Positions 7,316-15,692 of a stretch of 64,000 nucleotides of DNA are shown here, one piece after another. Within the stretch, counting starts at the first letter, position 1. Each line of letters begins with the position of its first letter. A program made the translations under genes and the position numbers. The notes beneath the pieces are model-generated. The model made no database searches and was not told the DNA's origin. It saw nothing but the letters and a program-made list of their open reading frames with translations. The stretch is from Avoscillospira_A sp052117125 (GTDB taxonomy: Bacteria; Bacillota; Clostridia; Oscillospirales; Oscillospiraceae), in the NCBI RefSeq assembly GCF_052117125.1, contig NZ_JBQKJT010000002.1, forward strand, positions 124,001 to 188,000, read 5' to 3'.

Positions 7316-9649
7316 ATGAGAAACTGTTTCTGTAAACTTGCAGCGCTGTTTCTGTCTGCGGCGCTGCTGCTGGGTACGCTTCCGGCCCGGGCGACGAGCA
7401 ATGTGGACAATTTCGGCCAGCAGGGCGATGAATTGGTACAGGAAGTATATGATGCTGCCATCAACTTTGCCAACGTGCGCAATGACAAGGTATTTACCTG
7501 GCCGTCGGAAGGGACGGTGCTGGTGTATACCGGCACCACCGTGACCGCTACACTGAAAAAGAGCGTGGAACGGTTGGACGGCATGGTGATTCCCGCCGGA
7601 CTGGTGGTGGATTTTTACCACGATTGCAGTGTGTTGAACAATCCAACATTCCCCCATGGGTACCAATTCATTGCCCAATACGATACCACCGACGGCCAGC
7701 CGGACACCGTCCATGCGCAAGAGCTGCTATATGAATTTGATCAAATCTTCGGTACCCATATGGCAGACAGTACCACCACCCACGGCGTCGCGTTCCGGGA
7801 CTTTTATGATGTCCGGGCCACCGATTATTTTGCCGACGCCGTATCATGGGCATTGGAGGAGAACATCACCAACGGTTCCGGCGCCAACACGTTTTCACCG
7901 GATGGCACGGTGACACGGGCTCAGGCCGTGACATTCCTGTGGCGGGCCGCCGGTTCTCCCGCTCCCTCTACAACGGTCTCCCCCTTTACCGATGTGGCCG
8001 ATTCGTCCCAGTATTATTACAAGGCTGTGCTCTGGGCTGTGGAGCAGGGCATTGCCAACGGCGTTGGCAACAGTCGGTTCAGTCCCGACAGCGCTCTGGC
8101 CTATGATCAGTTCCTTGCCATGCTGTGCCGGGCCGCCGGTGGCAACACCGGCAGCGACTGGTCCGCCGACGCCATGACCTGGGCGTCCCAGAACGATCTC
8201 ACCGATGGGGTAACCATCACCGCCAAAGGGGCCTGTCCCCGGCGGGATGTGGTCTACTTCCTGTGGAAGCAGTCCGGCACGATTCAGGAGACCCCGGACC
8301 AGGATCGTAACATGACCTTGTCCGAAGAGGAGATGCTCACCGCGCTGCTGGTCAACGGTCTGGCAGAACAACAAAGCGTCATTGATGTATCGGACTACTA
8401 TCTCAATGCCGAAACGCTGCTGGCGCTGGCCCGGGAAATCGCAGACATCGATGGAGAAAATCCGTTCTATGTCAATACCATAAACTGCACCCAGGCCCAG
8501 GACGGACATGTGCTGACGCTGAATATCGCGTACAGCTTGATCTTTACCGATGGTGTCATTGACAGCAGCAGCGGCGGTAGCTCCTGGATGGTCATCAGTC
8601 AGGAGGCCAAAGACAAAGCCAGGGAGATCGCAGCCCAGTACATCACTCCGGATATGTCGGACTACACCATCGCCAAAACCCTTCACGACTATCTGGTGCT
8701 CCACTGTGCATACGACATGCGCCTTTACAGCGGCGATATGCCGTATGTCTCCTATACAGCCAGTGGCGCACTGTTGGAGGAAACCGCGGTCTGCGCCGGC
8801 TACGCCAAGGCATATGAAGCGTTGCTGACCGAAGCCGGTATTCCCTGCGAAACGGTATCCGGCTATGGAAAAGGTGGATATCACGCCTGGAACATTGTTC
8901 AAATTGATGGGGATTGGTACCATGTGGATACCACCTGGGACGACCCCACTCCCAATCGGGAGGGCTATGTCCGCTACAACTACTTCCTGCTCAGCGACAG
9001 CGCCATGGGCCGGGACCACAGCAACTGGGATGCCGAGCACCTCTGCACCAGTACCAAATATGATACGTTAGGTCTTCCGCCTGTCACCGATGGGAAAATC
9101 TCTGGTGAAACTGGTGCAGGAGCGCAAATAACGGACGATTTTGGTGGGCTGCTGTCTCCTACGGATAACCAAACGTATCGCTCCATTATGGCGCCGATCT
9201 ATGAACAGCTGATCGCGGCCGGACAGAGTTTGTCGGGGCAATCTGCGAAAATCGACATCAGCGAGTATGAATACGGTTATGTTTTGGAAGCATTGCGTAA
9301 GCTCAACGACCATCCGGACTACGGCAGCCGGTTCCTGTATGGCCGGTATGATTCGGAAACCGTGTTTGTCTACGACCGCACCTACGCCGAAGCAACGATG
9401 CAAGTGTATCTCCAGGAAGTGGAACAGGCCGTCGCGCAGCGGGAAGACGCCTACCGCACGCCGGAGCGCTGTACGATGGAGCAGTTGACCTTGTGGTATC
9501 AGGTCAGCGACCTGCTGCGTCAGGAGGGTTATCGTCTGGGCGATTTTGTCTCCGGTGAGGATTTTACCATTGGCACCGCCTATTCCGGCAGCACCGGAAA
9601 TGACGCAGATGGCTGGTCCTATACCATTCCATTGCAGTACAACGATTGA
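7316..9649 (+). CDS. Secreted SLH-domain protein with transglutaminase-like protease domain
   Basis: 777 residues with a Sec signal peptide ending near PARA (residue 27). S-layer homology repeats follow at about residues 165-330; the clearest ones contain NGSGANTFSPDGTVTRAQAV and NGVGNSRFSPDSALAYDQF. They would attach the protein to cell-wall polymer. A transglutaminase/protease-like core covers about residues 440-560 with an intact Cys-His-Asp triad: C493 in AVCAGYAKA, H523 in YHAWN, D538 in HVDTTWDD. The C-terminal 200 residues are not recognised. The start is ATG 7316 after AAGGAG. Such proteins act outside the cell, probably on surface proteins or wall peptides; the exact substrate is unknown. 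Confidence 0.85.
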   Translation: MRNCFCKLAALFLSAALLLGTLPARATSNVDNFGQQGDELVQEVYDAAINFANVRNDKVFTWPSEGTVLVYTGTTVTATLKKSVERLDGMVIPAGLVVDFYHDCSVLNNPTFPHGYQFIAQYDTTDGQPDTVHAQELLYEFDQIFGTHMADSTTTHGVAFRDFYDVRATDYFADAVSWALEENITNGSGANTFSPDGTVTRAQAVTFLWRAAGSPAPSTTVSPFTDVADSSQYYYKAVLWAVEQGIANGVGNSRFSPDSALAYDQFLAMLCRAAGGNTGSDWSADAMTWASQNDLTDGVTITAKGACPRRDVVYFLWKQSGTIQETPDQDRNMTLSEEEMLTALLVNGLAEQQSVIDVSDYYLNAETLLALAREIADIDGENPFYVNTINCTQAQDGHVLTLNIAYSLIFTDGVIDSSSGGSSWMVISQEAKDKAREIAAQYITPDMSDYTIAKTLHDYLVLHCAYDMRLYSGDMPYVSYTASGALLEETAVCAGYAKAYEALLTEAGIPCETVSGYGKGGYHAWNIVQIDGDWYHVDTTWDDPTPNREGYVRYNYFLLSDSAMGRDHSNWDAEHLCTSTKYDTLGLPPVTDGKISGETGAGAQITDDFGGLLSPTDNQTYRSIMAPIYEQLIAAGQSLSGQSAKIDISEYEYGYVLEALRKLNDHPDYGSRFLYGRYDSETVFVYDRTYAEATMQVYLQEVEQAVAQREDAYRTPERCTMEQLTLWYQVSDLLRQEGYRLGDFVSGEDFTIGTAYSGSTGNDADGWSYTIPLQYND

Positions 9650-9760
9650 CTGTCCGGTTCCACCCTTCTGAGCAAATACCAGCAGCTGGCCAATCTTCTG
9701 CTGCAAAACCGCTGCATATGGAGCTGTAAAGTTTTTGTATGCAATCTATATTTCCTATAG

Positions 9761-9798
9761 CAAACTGCCCAACTCCGTACATGGAGTTGGGCAGTTTG
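9761..9798. terminator. Bidirectional hairpin between convergent genes
   Basis: A perfect 16-base-pair stem (arms 9761-9776 and 9783-9798, CAAACTGCCCAACTCC and its complement) with a 6-base loop. It sits between the convergent SLH-transglutaminase and helicase genes. T-runs are short, so termination may rely on the stem. Confidence 0.75.
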
Positions 9799-9842
9799 TA
9801 TCACCTAAGGGTTCCTGTATTGACACCAGCATTGCCAACCGG

Positions 9843-12800
9843 CTATTCCAGCAAATCCAGCAGTTCCTCTTTAGACATCTGGAGAATGGCGCCCTCGTTG
9901 CCTTCTCCGATGGTCTCCATCAGAGCGGCTTTTTTCGATTGCAGTTCCAGAATCCGCTCCTCAATGGTGTCCTTGGCAATCATCTGGTAGACTTGGACAT
10001 GGCGCTGCTGTCCCATACGGTGGGCCCGGTCCGTGGCCTGGCTCTGGGCCGCCAGATTCCACCAGGGGTCATAGTGGACGACCACGTCCGCGGCAGTCAG
10101 ATTCAGACCCGTTCCGCCAGCTTTCAGAGAAATCAGAAACACCGACGCCTCCCCCCGGTTAAATGCCTTGACCAACTGGGCTCTCTGCTCCTTTGGCGTG
10201 GAGCCTTGGAGCGTGAAATGGGAAATGAAATGGGCATCCAACCCCGCCCGAATTCGGTCCAGCATGGAAGTAAACTGGGAAAACAGGAGAATCTGATGGC
10301 CGTTCTCCACCATACCGCTGCACAATTCCAGCACCGCCTCCAACTTACTGTGGGGGCCATCATAGTTTTCAAAGCACAGCTCCGGCGCACAGCAGATCTG
10401 CCGCAGCTGGGTCAGCGCCGCCAAAATGGCCAGCTTCCCCTGCTCCCCGGTTTCCAGGTTCTTCCGCGCCTGCATGGCCGTGGCATGATACAACTTCCGT
10501 TCCTGCTCTGACAAAGGGATTCTGCGGACGTACTCAATCTTTGGTGGCAGCTCCTTGAGCACGTCTTTTTTCAGCCGCCGCAGCAGGAAGGGCTGCACCA
10601 GTCGCCGCAGCTGCTCCATAGCATCCTTGTCACCGCTTTTGACCACTGGCTTTTCCAGCTTTTCTACAAAGCTCCTGTGGGTAAACAAATAGCCGGGCAT
10701 CAGAAAATCGAAGAGATTCCAAATCTCGCTGAGACGGTTTTCAATGGGCGTACCCGTCAGGATAAATCGCTGTTGACATAGAATCCGCTTCACCGCCTTG
10801 GAAATCTGGGTGGACTGGTTTTTGATGTGCTGGGCCTCGTCCAGTACACAGCAATAGAACTCCGTTTTTATATAGGATTCGATATCCTGACGCAGCAACT
10901 CATAGGAGGTCACCCACAAGTCGGCCTGGTTATAATCCTTTCTCAGCTGACGGCGCTCCGCTGCCGTACCCAGAATGGCGGCAGCCCGCAGCTCCGGCGC
11001 AAATCTTGCCAATTCGTCCATCCAGTTGAAAATCAGAGAGGCCGGACACACTACCAGACTGGTACGGCCCACAGCCGTCCGGGTAACGGTTGTCAGATAA
11101 GCAATAACTTGCAGGGTTTTTCCCAGGCCCATCTCATCGGCAAGAATGCCGCCGAAACCGCAGGATTCCAGAGTTTTGAGCCATTGAAAGCCGGTCTTCT
11201 GATAGGGGCGCAAAATGGGTTCCAGTTCCGGCGGCAGCGGATATTCGCCGTCGACCCCAGAGCGGAACTGTTGCATCATGGCGCGGAACTGCCGGTCCCG
11301 CCGCACCTCCAGGTTTTCCCCGGTTTTCAGCAGTTCCTCCACATAAGGGGCCCGAAACGCCGGCAGTTCCACCGTCCCCGCTGTCAGCTGCTTCGGCGTC
11401 AGTTGCAGCATATGGGCCATTTCTGCCAGGGTTTCATAGGCGGAGCCATCCAGAGCCAGATACCGGCCGTCGGTCAGCTTATGGTAACGGCGCTTCTTGA
11501 GCATACTCTGATAGAGCGCCTCCAATTCCTGGGGTGGAAATCCCCCGGTATCCAGCTGCACCGTCAACATTCCATCGCTGACGGAAACGCCCACAGCGGA
11601 CGGCCCCGGCTCCACCCGTTTTCCTTGCAGCCGGTCGCTGAGAAATACCTCCCCCCGCTCCTGGAAGGTCTGTATCCCTTCACTGAGCAGTTGAAACAGC
11701 GCCGTGTCATCGATTTCCCATTGGAACACGGCGCCCCGGACCCATTGAAACGACTGTTCCACCAGATATTTGGCCTGCTCTTCCGCCAGAACGTCCCGCT
11801 TGATTCCCGGCGGGGCCGCTGCCCCCAGGTCAAACGTATCGGCATCATACCGAAACGCCAGACGCAGCAGCAGCGTCCTATTTTCCAGGTCCAGGTAAAA
11901 CTGCGGCACACATTCATCGGGCAAAAACTCCGTCAGTAAACCATCCGGATCATATAACTCCACCATATTTTGAATGCGGGGCACCACACAGCTGCAAAAC
12001 AGTGGCAAATCCTCCATGGACAATCGCATTGTATGGCTGGCGCTACCCAGCAAGGGCTGGACATTTTTCTGAAATTCCGCGTCACAGCGGATGAATTGCT
12101 TCGCACTCAGTCCATAGAATCCACTGGAATCTCCAAAAAATCTCCAGTCCTCCTGACTGTCCCATTGCAGCTGTGCACCTCCAGAATGACGGCGAATTGT
12201 AACTGAGACCTGGGGACGGCTCTCCTCCAGACAAACCGGATTTGGGCTGTCCGCCACAGACACTGTGGTGTTTTGAAGCAGAGAAAACCACTGTTTTAGC
12301 GCAAAACCAGTCAATAAAATCTGATTTTTAGGTAAGATTGGCCTAGGCAATCCCCAATGGTCAAATTGTGTTTGCAACTGCATGGGTATTTGATCCAATA
12401 ATAGATTCAACAGTTCGCGAGAGTGGTCGTCAAATTGTTCCCGTCTATGCGTCAGCGTTAATGCCTTTCCATAGACGACAGTCTTCTCCAGCCGGAACGC
12501 CTGCGCAAATTGTCCCAAATCCCGAACCATATACAATTTATCAATTCCCACTTGAAAGGACCATGTGGGGTAGCTATCCCCACTTCCCGGGTGCAGAATG
12601 GGGCGCAGCTGCACCTTTGGCTCGCAGGAGAACATGGCATTGGACTGTAAAAAATACGATTGCAACATCCGGTCGACTGCTCCGTCACTGCGGTTTTTGT
12701 ACACGGCATCCCGCTGGCGTAGATAGAAAATCAATGCTGCCGCAACGTGTTTGCAGATTCCTTTATCCGCAAATCGCGGACAGGAGCATTGAATCCGCAG

Positions 12801-12989
12801 TTTTTCCCCTTTCATATGGACCGACACATCATAAGAATCTGTCCCCGTCACTTGGCAATGGAGTTGACAATTTTCTTCCGGGCCATCTGCTGTCAAATTT
12901 TGGACACGTCCTTTTTGTACATATTGCACACCCAGCGCATAGTCCCTTTGGGAAAATATCCTTTTAATGTCATCCTCTTGCCAAATCAT
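9843..12989 (-). CDS. SNF2-family DEAD/DEAH helicase with N-terminal SWIM zinc finger
   Basis: 1048 residues from ATG 12989, chosen because AGGAGG lies eight bases upstream; the open frame starts nine codons earlier. The SWIM zinc finger reads CSCPRFADKGICKH near residue 70. The SNF2 ATPase fills the C-terminal half: motif I DEMGLGKTLQV, motif II DEAQ in VLDEAQHIKN, the GTPIEN motif, and helicase C motifs GGTGLNLTAADVV and ATDRAHRMGQ. It is an ATP-driven DNA translocase, probably remodelling protein-DNA complexes. It is last in an operon with three small genes of unknown function, which suggests a joint role in DNA transactions. Confidence 0.9.
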   Translation of the reverse strand: MIWQEDDIKRIFSQRDYALGVQYVQKGRVQNLTADGPEENCQLHCQVTGTDSYDVSVHMKGEKLRIQCSCPRFADKGICKHVAAALIFYLRQRDAVYKNRSDGAVDRMLQSYFLQSNAMFSCEPKVQLRPILHPGSGDSYPTWSFQVGIDKLYMVRDLGQFAQAFRLEKTVVYGKALTLTHRREQFDDHSRELLNLLLDQIPMQLQTQFDHWGLPRPILPKNQILLTGFALKQWFSLLQNTTVSVADSPNPVCLEESRPQVSVTIRRHSGGAQLQWDSQEDWRFFGDSSGFYGLSAKQFIRCDAEFQKNVQPLLGSASHTMRLSMEDLPLFCSCVVPRIQNMVELYDPDGLLTEFLPDECVPQFYLDLENRTLLLRLAFRYDADTFDLGAAAPPGIKRDVLAEEQAKYLVEQSFQWVRGAVFQWEIDDTALFQLLSEGIQTFQERGEVFLSDRLQGKRVEPGPSAVGVSVSDGMLTVQLDTGGFPPQELEALYQSMLKKRRYHKLTDGRYLALDGSAYETLAEMAHMLQLTPKQLTAGTVELPAFRAPYVEELLKTGENLEVRRDRQFRAMMQQFRSGVDGEYPLPPELEPILRPYQKTGFQWLKTLESCGFGGILADEMGLGKTLQVIAYLTTVTRTAVGRTSLVVCPASLIFNWMDELARFAPELRAAAILGTAAERRQLRKDYNQADLWVTSYELLRQDIESYIKTEFYCCVLDEAQHIKNQSTQISKAVKRILCQQRFILTGTPIENRLSEIWNLFDFLMPGYLFTHRSFVEKLEKPVVKSGDKDAMEQLRRLVQPFLLRRLKKDVLKELPPKIEYVRRIPLSEQERKLYHATAMQARKNLETGEQGKLAILAALTQLRQICCAPELCFENYDGPHSKLEAVLELCSGMVENGHQILLFSQFTSMLDRIRAGLDAHFISHFTLQGSTPKEQRAQLVKAFNRGEASVFLISLKAGGTGLNLTAADVVVHYDPWWNLAAQSQATDRAHRMGQQRHVQVYQMIAKDTIEERILELQSKKAALMETIGEGNEGAILQMSKEELLDLLE

Positions 12990-13107
12990 TGGAGATTCCT
13001 CCTGCCGGTGGAACAACCGCGCTGTTCCAATTGCACTGGCTGCACTTTACCGGCATCGGCTCTTTTTTCAGGTAAGCCAGCATCTTTTGTGTGCATCCAA
13101 TTTGCAT
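12970..13107 (-). CDS. Small ORF, 45 residues, possible truncated DUF6933-like protein
   Basis: It begins MQIGCTQKMLAYLKKEP, which resembles the N-terminus of the DUF6933 family, but then runs into VKCSQCNWNSAVV and stops after 45 residues, whereas the family is more than 100 long. The ATG at 13107 lies one base after the stop of the upstream gene and has GAGGAG seven bases ahead, and the end overlaps the helicase start. Translation in the operon context is plausible. It could be a functional Cys-rich microprotein or the stump of a deleted gene. The family resemblance is from memory. Confidence 0.4.
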   Translation of the reverse strand: MQIGCTQKMLAYLKKEPMPVKCSQCNWNSAVVPPAGGISNDLARG

Positions 13108-13108
13108 C

Positions 13109-13687
13109 TTATGGCTCCTCTTTCTTTTTTTCCGCTGCCTGTTGTTCCAGTATTGCATCAATGTTGTCAATGAGGAAATGCTGTGCTTCCTCCGTATAGA
13201 GAATCACCTGGTAAGTGCCATACTGTCCCGTTCGTTCTTCTAGAAAAATACCAATTTTATTTCCATTTTCCGTCGGATATTTTTTCTTTTTACCGTCAGA
13301 AAATGTCTGTTCTCGAAGCAGTCCCACAGACAGCAGCCAGTCGGTAATGGTACGGTATCCAAACTTTTTCATGGAGTCATTGGATACCGCTTCGTTGATC
13401 CGTTTGGCAATCTCGCTGACTGAAATGGGCGTAGTCGAAAAGGCAAAACGGTCCCGCTCCCCAACTGTGATGGCAAACGGCAGCTTTTTTCCCTGTTTCG
13501 CCGCCGCCATGCCGCCTTGGTCGATTAGCTGCCGCAGCACATCCGACACATAGAACAGGCAACGGGAAATCCGCACTTGATTGACCACATCCGTATCCGG
13601 CAAAATGGAATCATCCAGCGGATTGATTCCGTTGGTCAGCTTGTCCAGATACCCCTTGGCGTGTTTCATGAGTTCCAGTTCTGTCAT
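13109..13687 (-). CDS. Conserved hypothetical protein, helicase operon
   Basis: 192 residues, mostly alpha/beta with no membrane segments or signal peptide. It has a stretch VRISRCLFYVSDVLRQLID around residues 37-55 and a winged-helix-like part SVSEIAKRINEAV...KKFGYRTITDWLLSVGLL about residues 90-130, and ends in a charged EKKKEEP tail. Its ATG overlaps the stop of a 32-codon ORF (ATGA) and its stop is one base from the next ATG, so translation is coupled throughout. No function can be named; the wHTH-like part and the helicase neighbour suggest a nucleic-acid or regulatory role. Confidence 0.7.
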   Translation of the reverse strand: MTELELMKHAKGYLDKLTNGINPLDDSILPDTDVVNQVRISRCLFYVSDVLRQLIDQGGMAAAKQGKKLPFAITVGERDRFAFSTTPISVSEIAKRINEAVSNDSMKKFGYRTITDWLLSVGLLREQTFSDGKKKKYPTENGNKIGIFLEERTGQYGTYQVILYTEEAQHFLIDNIDAILEQQAAEKKKEEP

Positions 13688-13782
13688 GGCTTATTCCCCC
13701 TTTTTCCAACATCATTAGCAAGAAGTTTGGCAGACGCAAGGGCATATTCCCTGCGGCTGTTGCTTAATGTATGCTCCATCAT
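13684..13782 (-). CDS. 32-residue leader microprotein ORF
   Basis: Begins with tandem ATG codons at 13782 (MMEHTLSNSRREYALASAKL) and ends in a TGA that overlaps the ATG of the next gene by four bases. AAGGA lies eight bases ahead of the start and a strong promoter about 25 bases further up. The arrangement promoter, RBS, short ORF, ATGA overlap shows that it is probably translated. The peptide is basic and helical in character. No family is recognised. Confidence 0.5.
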   Translation of the reverse strand: MMEHTLSNSRREYALASAKLLANDVGKRGNKP

Positions 13783-13814
13783 AGATCGTGTCCTTGAGTT
13801 AAATGGTTTGATTG

Positions 13815-13842
13815 ATTATACCACAAAGCAGCGTATTCTCAA
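13815..13842 (-). promoter_or_regulatory. Promoter of the helicase operon
   Basis: On the minus strand -35 TTGAGA (13837-13842), a 16-base spacer and -10 TATAAT (13815-13820). The expected start site is near 13808, leaving a leader of about 25 bases before the 32-codon ORF. Confidence 0.7.
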
Positions 13843-13948
13843 AATCTCATTCACCGTTTTAACTACACCAGATATCTTTTTCCAGCGTAATTGCAGTATC
13901 ATCAGAACCCTGCTCTCTGACGTGGAATCACGCTCCCATTTTCCGCAT

Positions 13949-13979
13949 ACACTCCACCAGTGAAAGAATAGAGGAGTGT
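13949..13979 (+). promoter_or_regulatory. Hairpin that could mask the spoIIID ribosome binding site
   Basis: ACACTCC at 13949-13955 can pair with GGAGTGT at 13973-13979, and the 3' arm contains the GAGGAG Shine-Dalgarno of spoIIID. The 5' arm overlaps CATACACT (13946-13953), which resembles a sigma-E -10 element (CATACAnT), although a matching -35 is not convincing. The site could be either a sporulation promoter or a translational control hairpin. Confidence 0.35.
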
Positions 13980-13985
13980 TGCAGC

Positions 13986-14234
13986 TTGAAGGAGAACATC
14001 GAGGAACGGGCCTGCCGTCTGGCTGTGTACATGATCGAGAACCGCGCCACCGTCCGCGCCGCGGCACAGAAATTTGGAATCTCTAAATCTACTGTACATA
14101 AAGACCTTTCCGAACGCCTTCCCCTCTGCAATCGCGTTCTGTACGACCAGGTCAAATCCCTTTTGGAGCAGAACAAGGCCGAACGCCACATTCGCGGCGG
14201 CATGGCAACCCGCAACAAATTCAAACCGCCCTGA
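13986..14234 (+). CDS. spoIIID: Sporulation transcriptional regulator SpoIIID
   Basis: 82 residues, the normal size of this mother-cell DNA-binding regulator that acts after sigma-E and represses or activates many sporulation genes. Diagnostic parts are KENIEERACRLAVYMIE, the helix-turn-helix AAAQKFGISKSTVHKDLSERL (residues 25-45) and the C-terminal HIRGGMATRNKFK. The start is TTG at 13986, ten bases after GAGGAG; a TTG start is not unusual for this gene in Clostridia. It stands alone between the helicase operon and serC, and is followed by its own terminator. It is good evidence that the organism is an endospore former. Confidence 0.95.
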   Translation: MKENIEERACRLAVYMIENRATVRAAAQKFGISKSTVHKDLSERLPLCNRVLYDQVKSLLEQNKAERHIRGGMATRNKFKPP

Positions 14235-14235
14235 C

Positions 14236-14277
14236 CAAACACCGCCGCCGTTGCTGTGCCTTCGGCGGCGGTGTTTG
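14236..14277 (+). terminator. Terminator hairpin of spoIIID
   Basis: A perfect 14-base-pair stem (14236-14249 with 14264-14277; arm CAAACACCGCCGCC) with a 14-base loop, starting two bases after the spoIIID stop. The 3' arm ends in TTTG, without a long T-run. Confidence 0.75.
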
Positions 14278-14349
14278 ACTGTCATGGAATTGCCTAGGCC
14301 ATATGTCATCGCAGCAGCGACAGCGCAATCGCCTTTTTTATTGTGCAAA

Positions 14350-14449
14350 TTATACAATTTATACAATATAGTTTGAATCATTTGTACAATCGTTTTTCTT
14401 TTTGTCTTTATTGTACAAAAAACTTTTTGATTTGCTGAAATATTTTCAG
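14350..14449. promoter_or_regulatory. AT-rich repeat cluster upstream of the serC promoter
   Basis: Two tandem copies of TTATACAAT (14350-14358 and 14359-14367) are followed by an inverted repeat TTTGTACAAT / ATTGTACAAA (14381-14390 and 14410-14419) and a palindromic CTGAAATATTTTCAG (14435-14449). All end just upstream of the serC -35. The shared core TACAAT/ATTGTA suggests binding sites for a regulator of the ser-gdh genes. The factor is unknown. Confidence 0.45.
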
Positions 14450-14456
14450 AAATCAG

Positions 14457-14485
14457 TTGAAACTTTCCATTACTTGCCGTATACT
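14457..14485 (+). promoter_or_regulatory. Promoter of serC
   Basis: -35 TTGAAA (14457-14462), 17-base spacer, -10 TATACT (14480-14485). The leader of about 70 bases holds a small hairpin AGAGG...CCTCT (14494-14516) ahead of the CAGGAGG ribosome binding site. Confidence 0.7.
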
Positions 14486-14561
14486 AGCTGTAACAGAGGG
14501 GCTGCGGCCCACCTCTTACTGGTTAAATTGAACACCATCAAGATTCAGGAGGGCGATCATC

Positions 14562-15647
14562 ATGTACAATCGTATTTACAACTTCTCCGCCGGTCCGGCC
14601 ACCATGCCGGAGCCTGTGCTCGAAGAAATCCGCGACGAGATGCTCAATTACCGCGGCAGCGGCATGTGCGTCATGGAAATGAGCCATCGCTCCAAGGTGT
14701 TCCAGACCATCGTGGACGAGGCCGAGCAAGACCTGCGGGACCTGATGGGCATTCCCGACAATTACCATGTGCTCTTTATCCAGGGCGGCGCTACCCTGCA
14801 ATTCTCCATGATTCCCATGAATCTGCTGAAAAACGGCGTGGCCGACTACATCATCACCGGCAGCTGGTCCAAGAAAGCCTATCAGGAGGCCAAGAAGTTC
14901 GGCAAGATCAATGTGCTGGCCTCCAGCGAGGACAAGAATTTCTCCTACATCCCCGACTGCTCCGACCTGCCCGTGGACCCGGAGGCCGATTACGTCTACA
15001 TCTGCGAAAATGAGACCATCCACGGCACCACCTATCAGACGCTGCCCAACACCAAGGGAAAAATTCTGGTGGCCGACCAGTCCTCCATGTTCCTGTCCAA
15101 GCCCTGCAACGTCTCCGACTACGGCATGATCTATGCTGGCGTCCAGAAGAACGTGGGCCCCGCCGGCATGGTCATCGCCATCATCCGCAAGGATTTGATC
15201 CGGGACGACCTGGGCGACAAGCTACCGGTCTATATGAACTACAAGACCCACGCCGACAGCGGTTCCATGTACAACACCCCCAACTGTTGGGCCATCTACT
15301 GCTGCGGCAAGGTCTTTAAGTACCTCAAGAGCATTGGCGGTCTTGAGGCTATGCACAAGCTCAATATGGACAAGGCCAAGGTGCTCTATGATTTTCTGGA
15401 CCAGTCCAAGCTGTTCCGCGGCACCGTGGAGCCGGAGTTCCGGTCTCTTATGAATGTACCCTTTGTCACCCCCACCAAGGAGCAGGACGCCGATGTGGTG
15501 GCCGCCACCAAGGCCGCCGGCTTCGACAACCTCAAGGGCCACAAGAGCGTAGGCGGTCTCCGGGCCTCCATCTACAACGCCATGCCCAAGGACGGCGTTG
15601 TGGCTCTGGTGGACTTCCTCAAGAAGTACGAGGCCGAGCACGGCTGA
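14562..15647 (+). CDS. serC: Phosphoserine aminotransferase
   Basis: 361 residues. It transfers an amino group from glutamate to 3-phosphohydroxypyruvate to make 3-phosphoserine, with pyridoxal phosphate. The family signature start YNFSAGPATMPEPVLEEIRD is clear (residues 5-23), with SHRSKVF and LFIQGGATLQFSMIPMNLL following. The PLP lysine is in GVQKNVGPAGM (near residue 195), and the C-terminus has GHKSVGGLRASIYNAMP. Start ATG 14562 follows CAGGAGG. The serA gene lies 45 bases downstream, so the two make the first two steps of serine synthesis together; the phosphatase SerB is not in the window. Confidence 0.97.
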   Translation: MYNRIYNFSAGPATMPEPVLEEIRDEMLNYRGSGMCVMEMSHRSKVFQTIVDEAEQDLRDLMGIPDNYHVLFIQGGATLQFSMIPMNLLKNGVADYIITGSWSKKAYQEAKKFGKINVLASSEDKNFSYIPDCSDLPVDPEADYVYICENETIHGTTYQTLPNTKGKILVADQSSMFLSKPCNVSDYGMIYAGVQKNVGPAGMVIAIIRKDLIRDDLGDKLPVYMNYKTHADSGSMYNTPNCWAIYCCGKVFKYLKSIGGLEAMHKLNMDKAKVLYDFLDQSKLFRGTVEPEFRSLMNVPFVTPTKEQDADVVAATKAAGFDNLKGHKSVGGLRASIYNAMPKDGVVALVDFLKKYEAEHG

Positions 15648-15692
15648 TCCCCATTCCCCCAACACCCACTTTTAGAAACGGAGGATAACCCC

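Noticed and set aside
14486..14561. T-box or amino-acid riboswitch in the serC leader
   Set aside because: The leader is only about 70 bases with a single small hairpin and no T-box core sequence or terminator-antiterminator pair.
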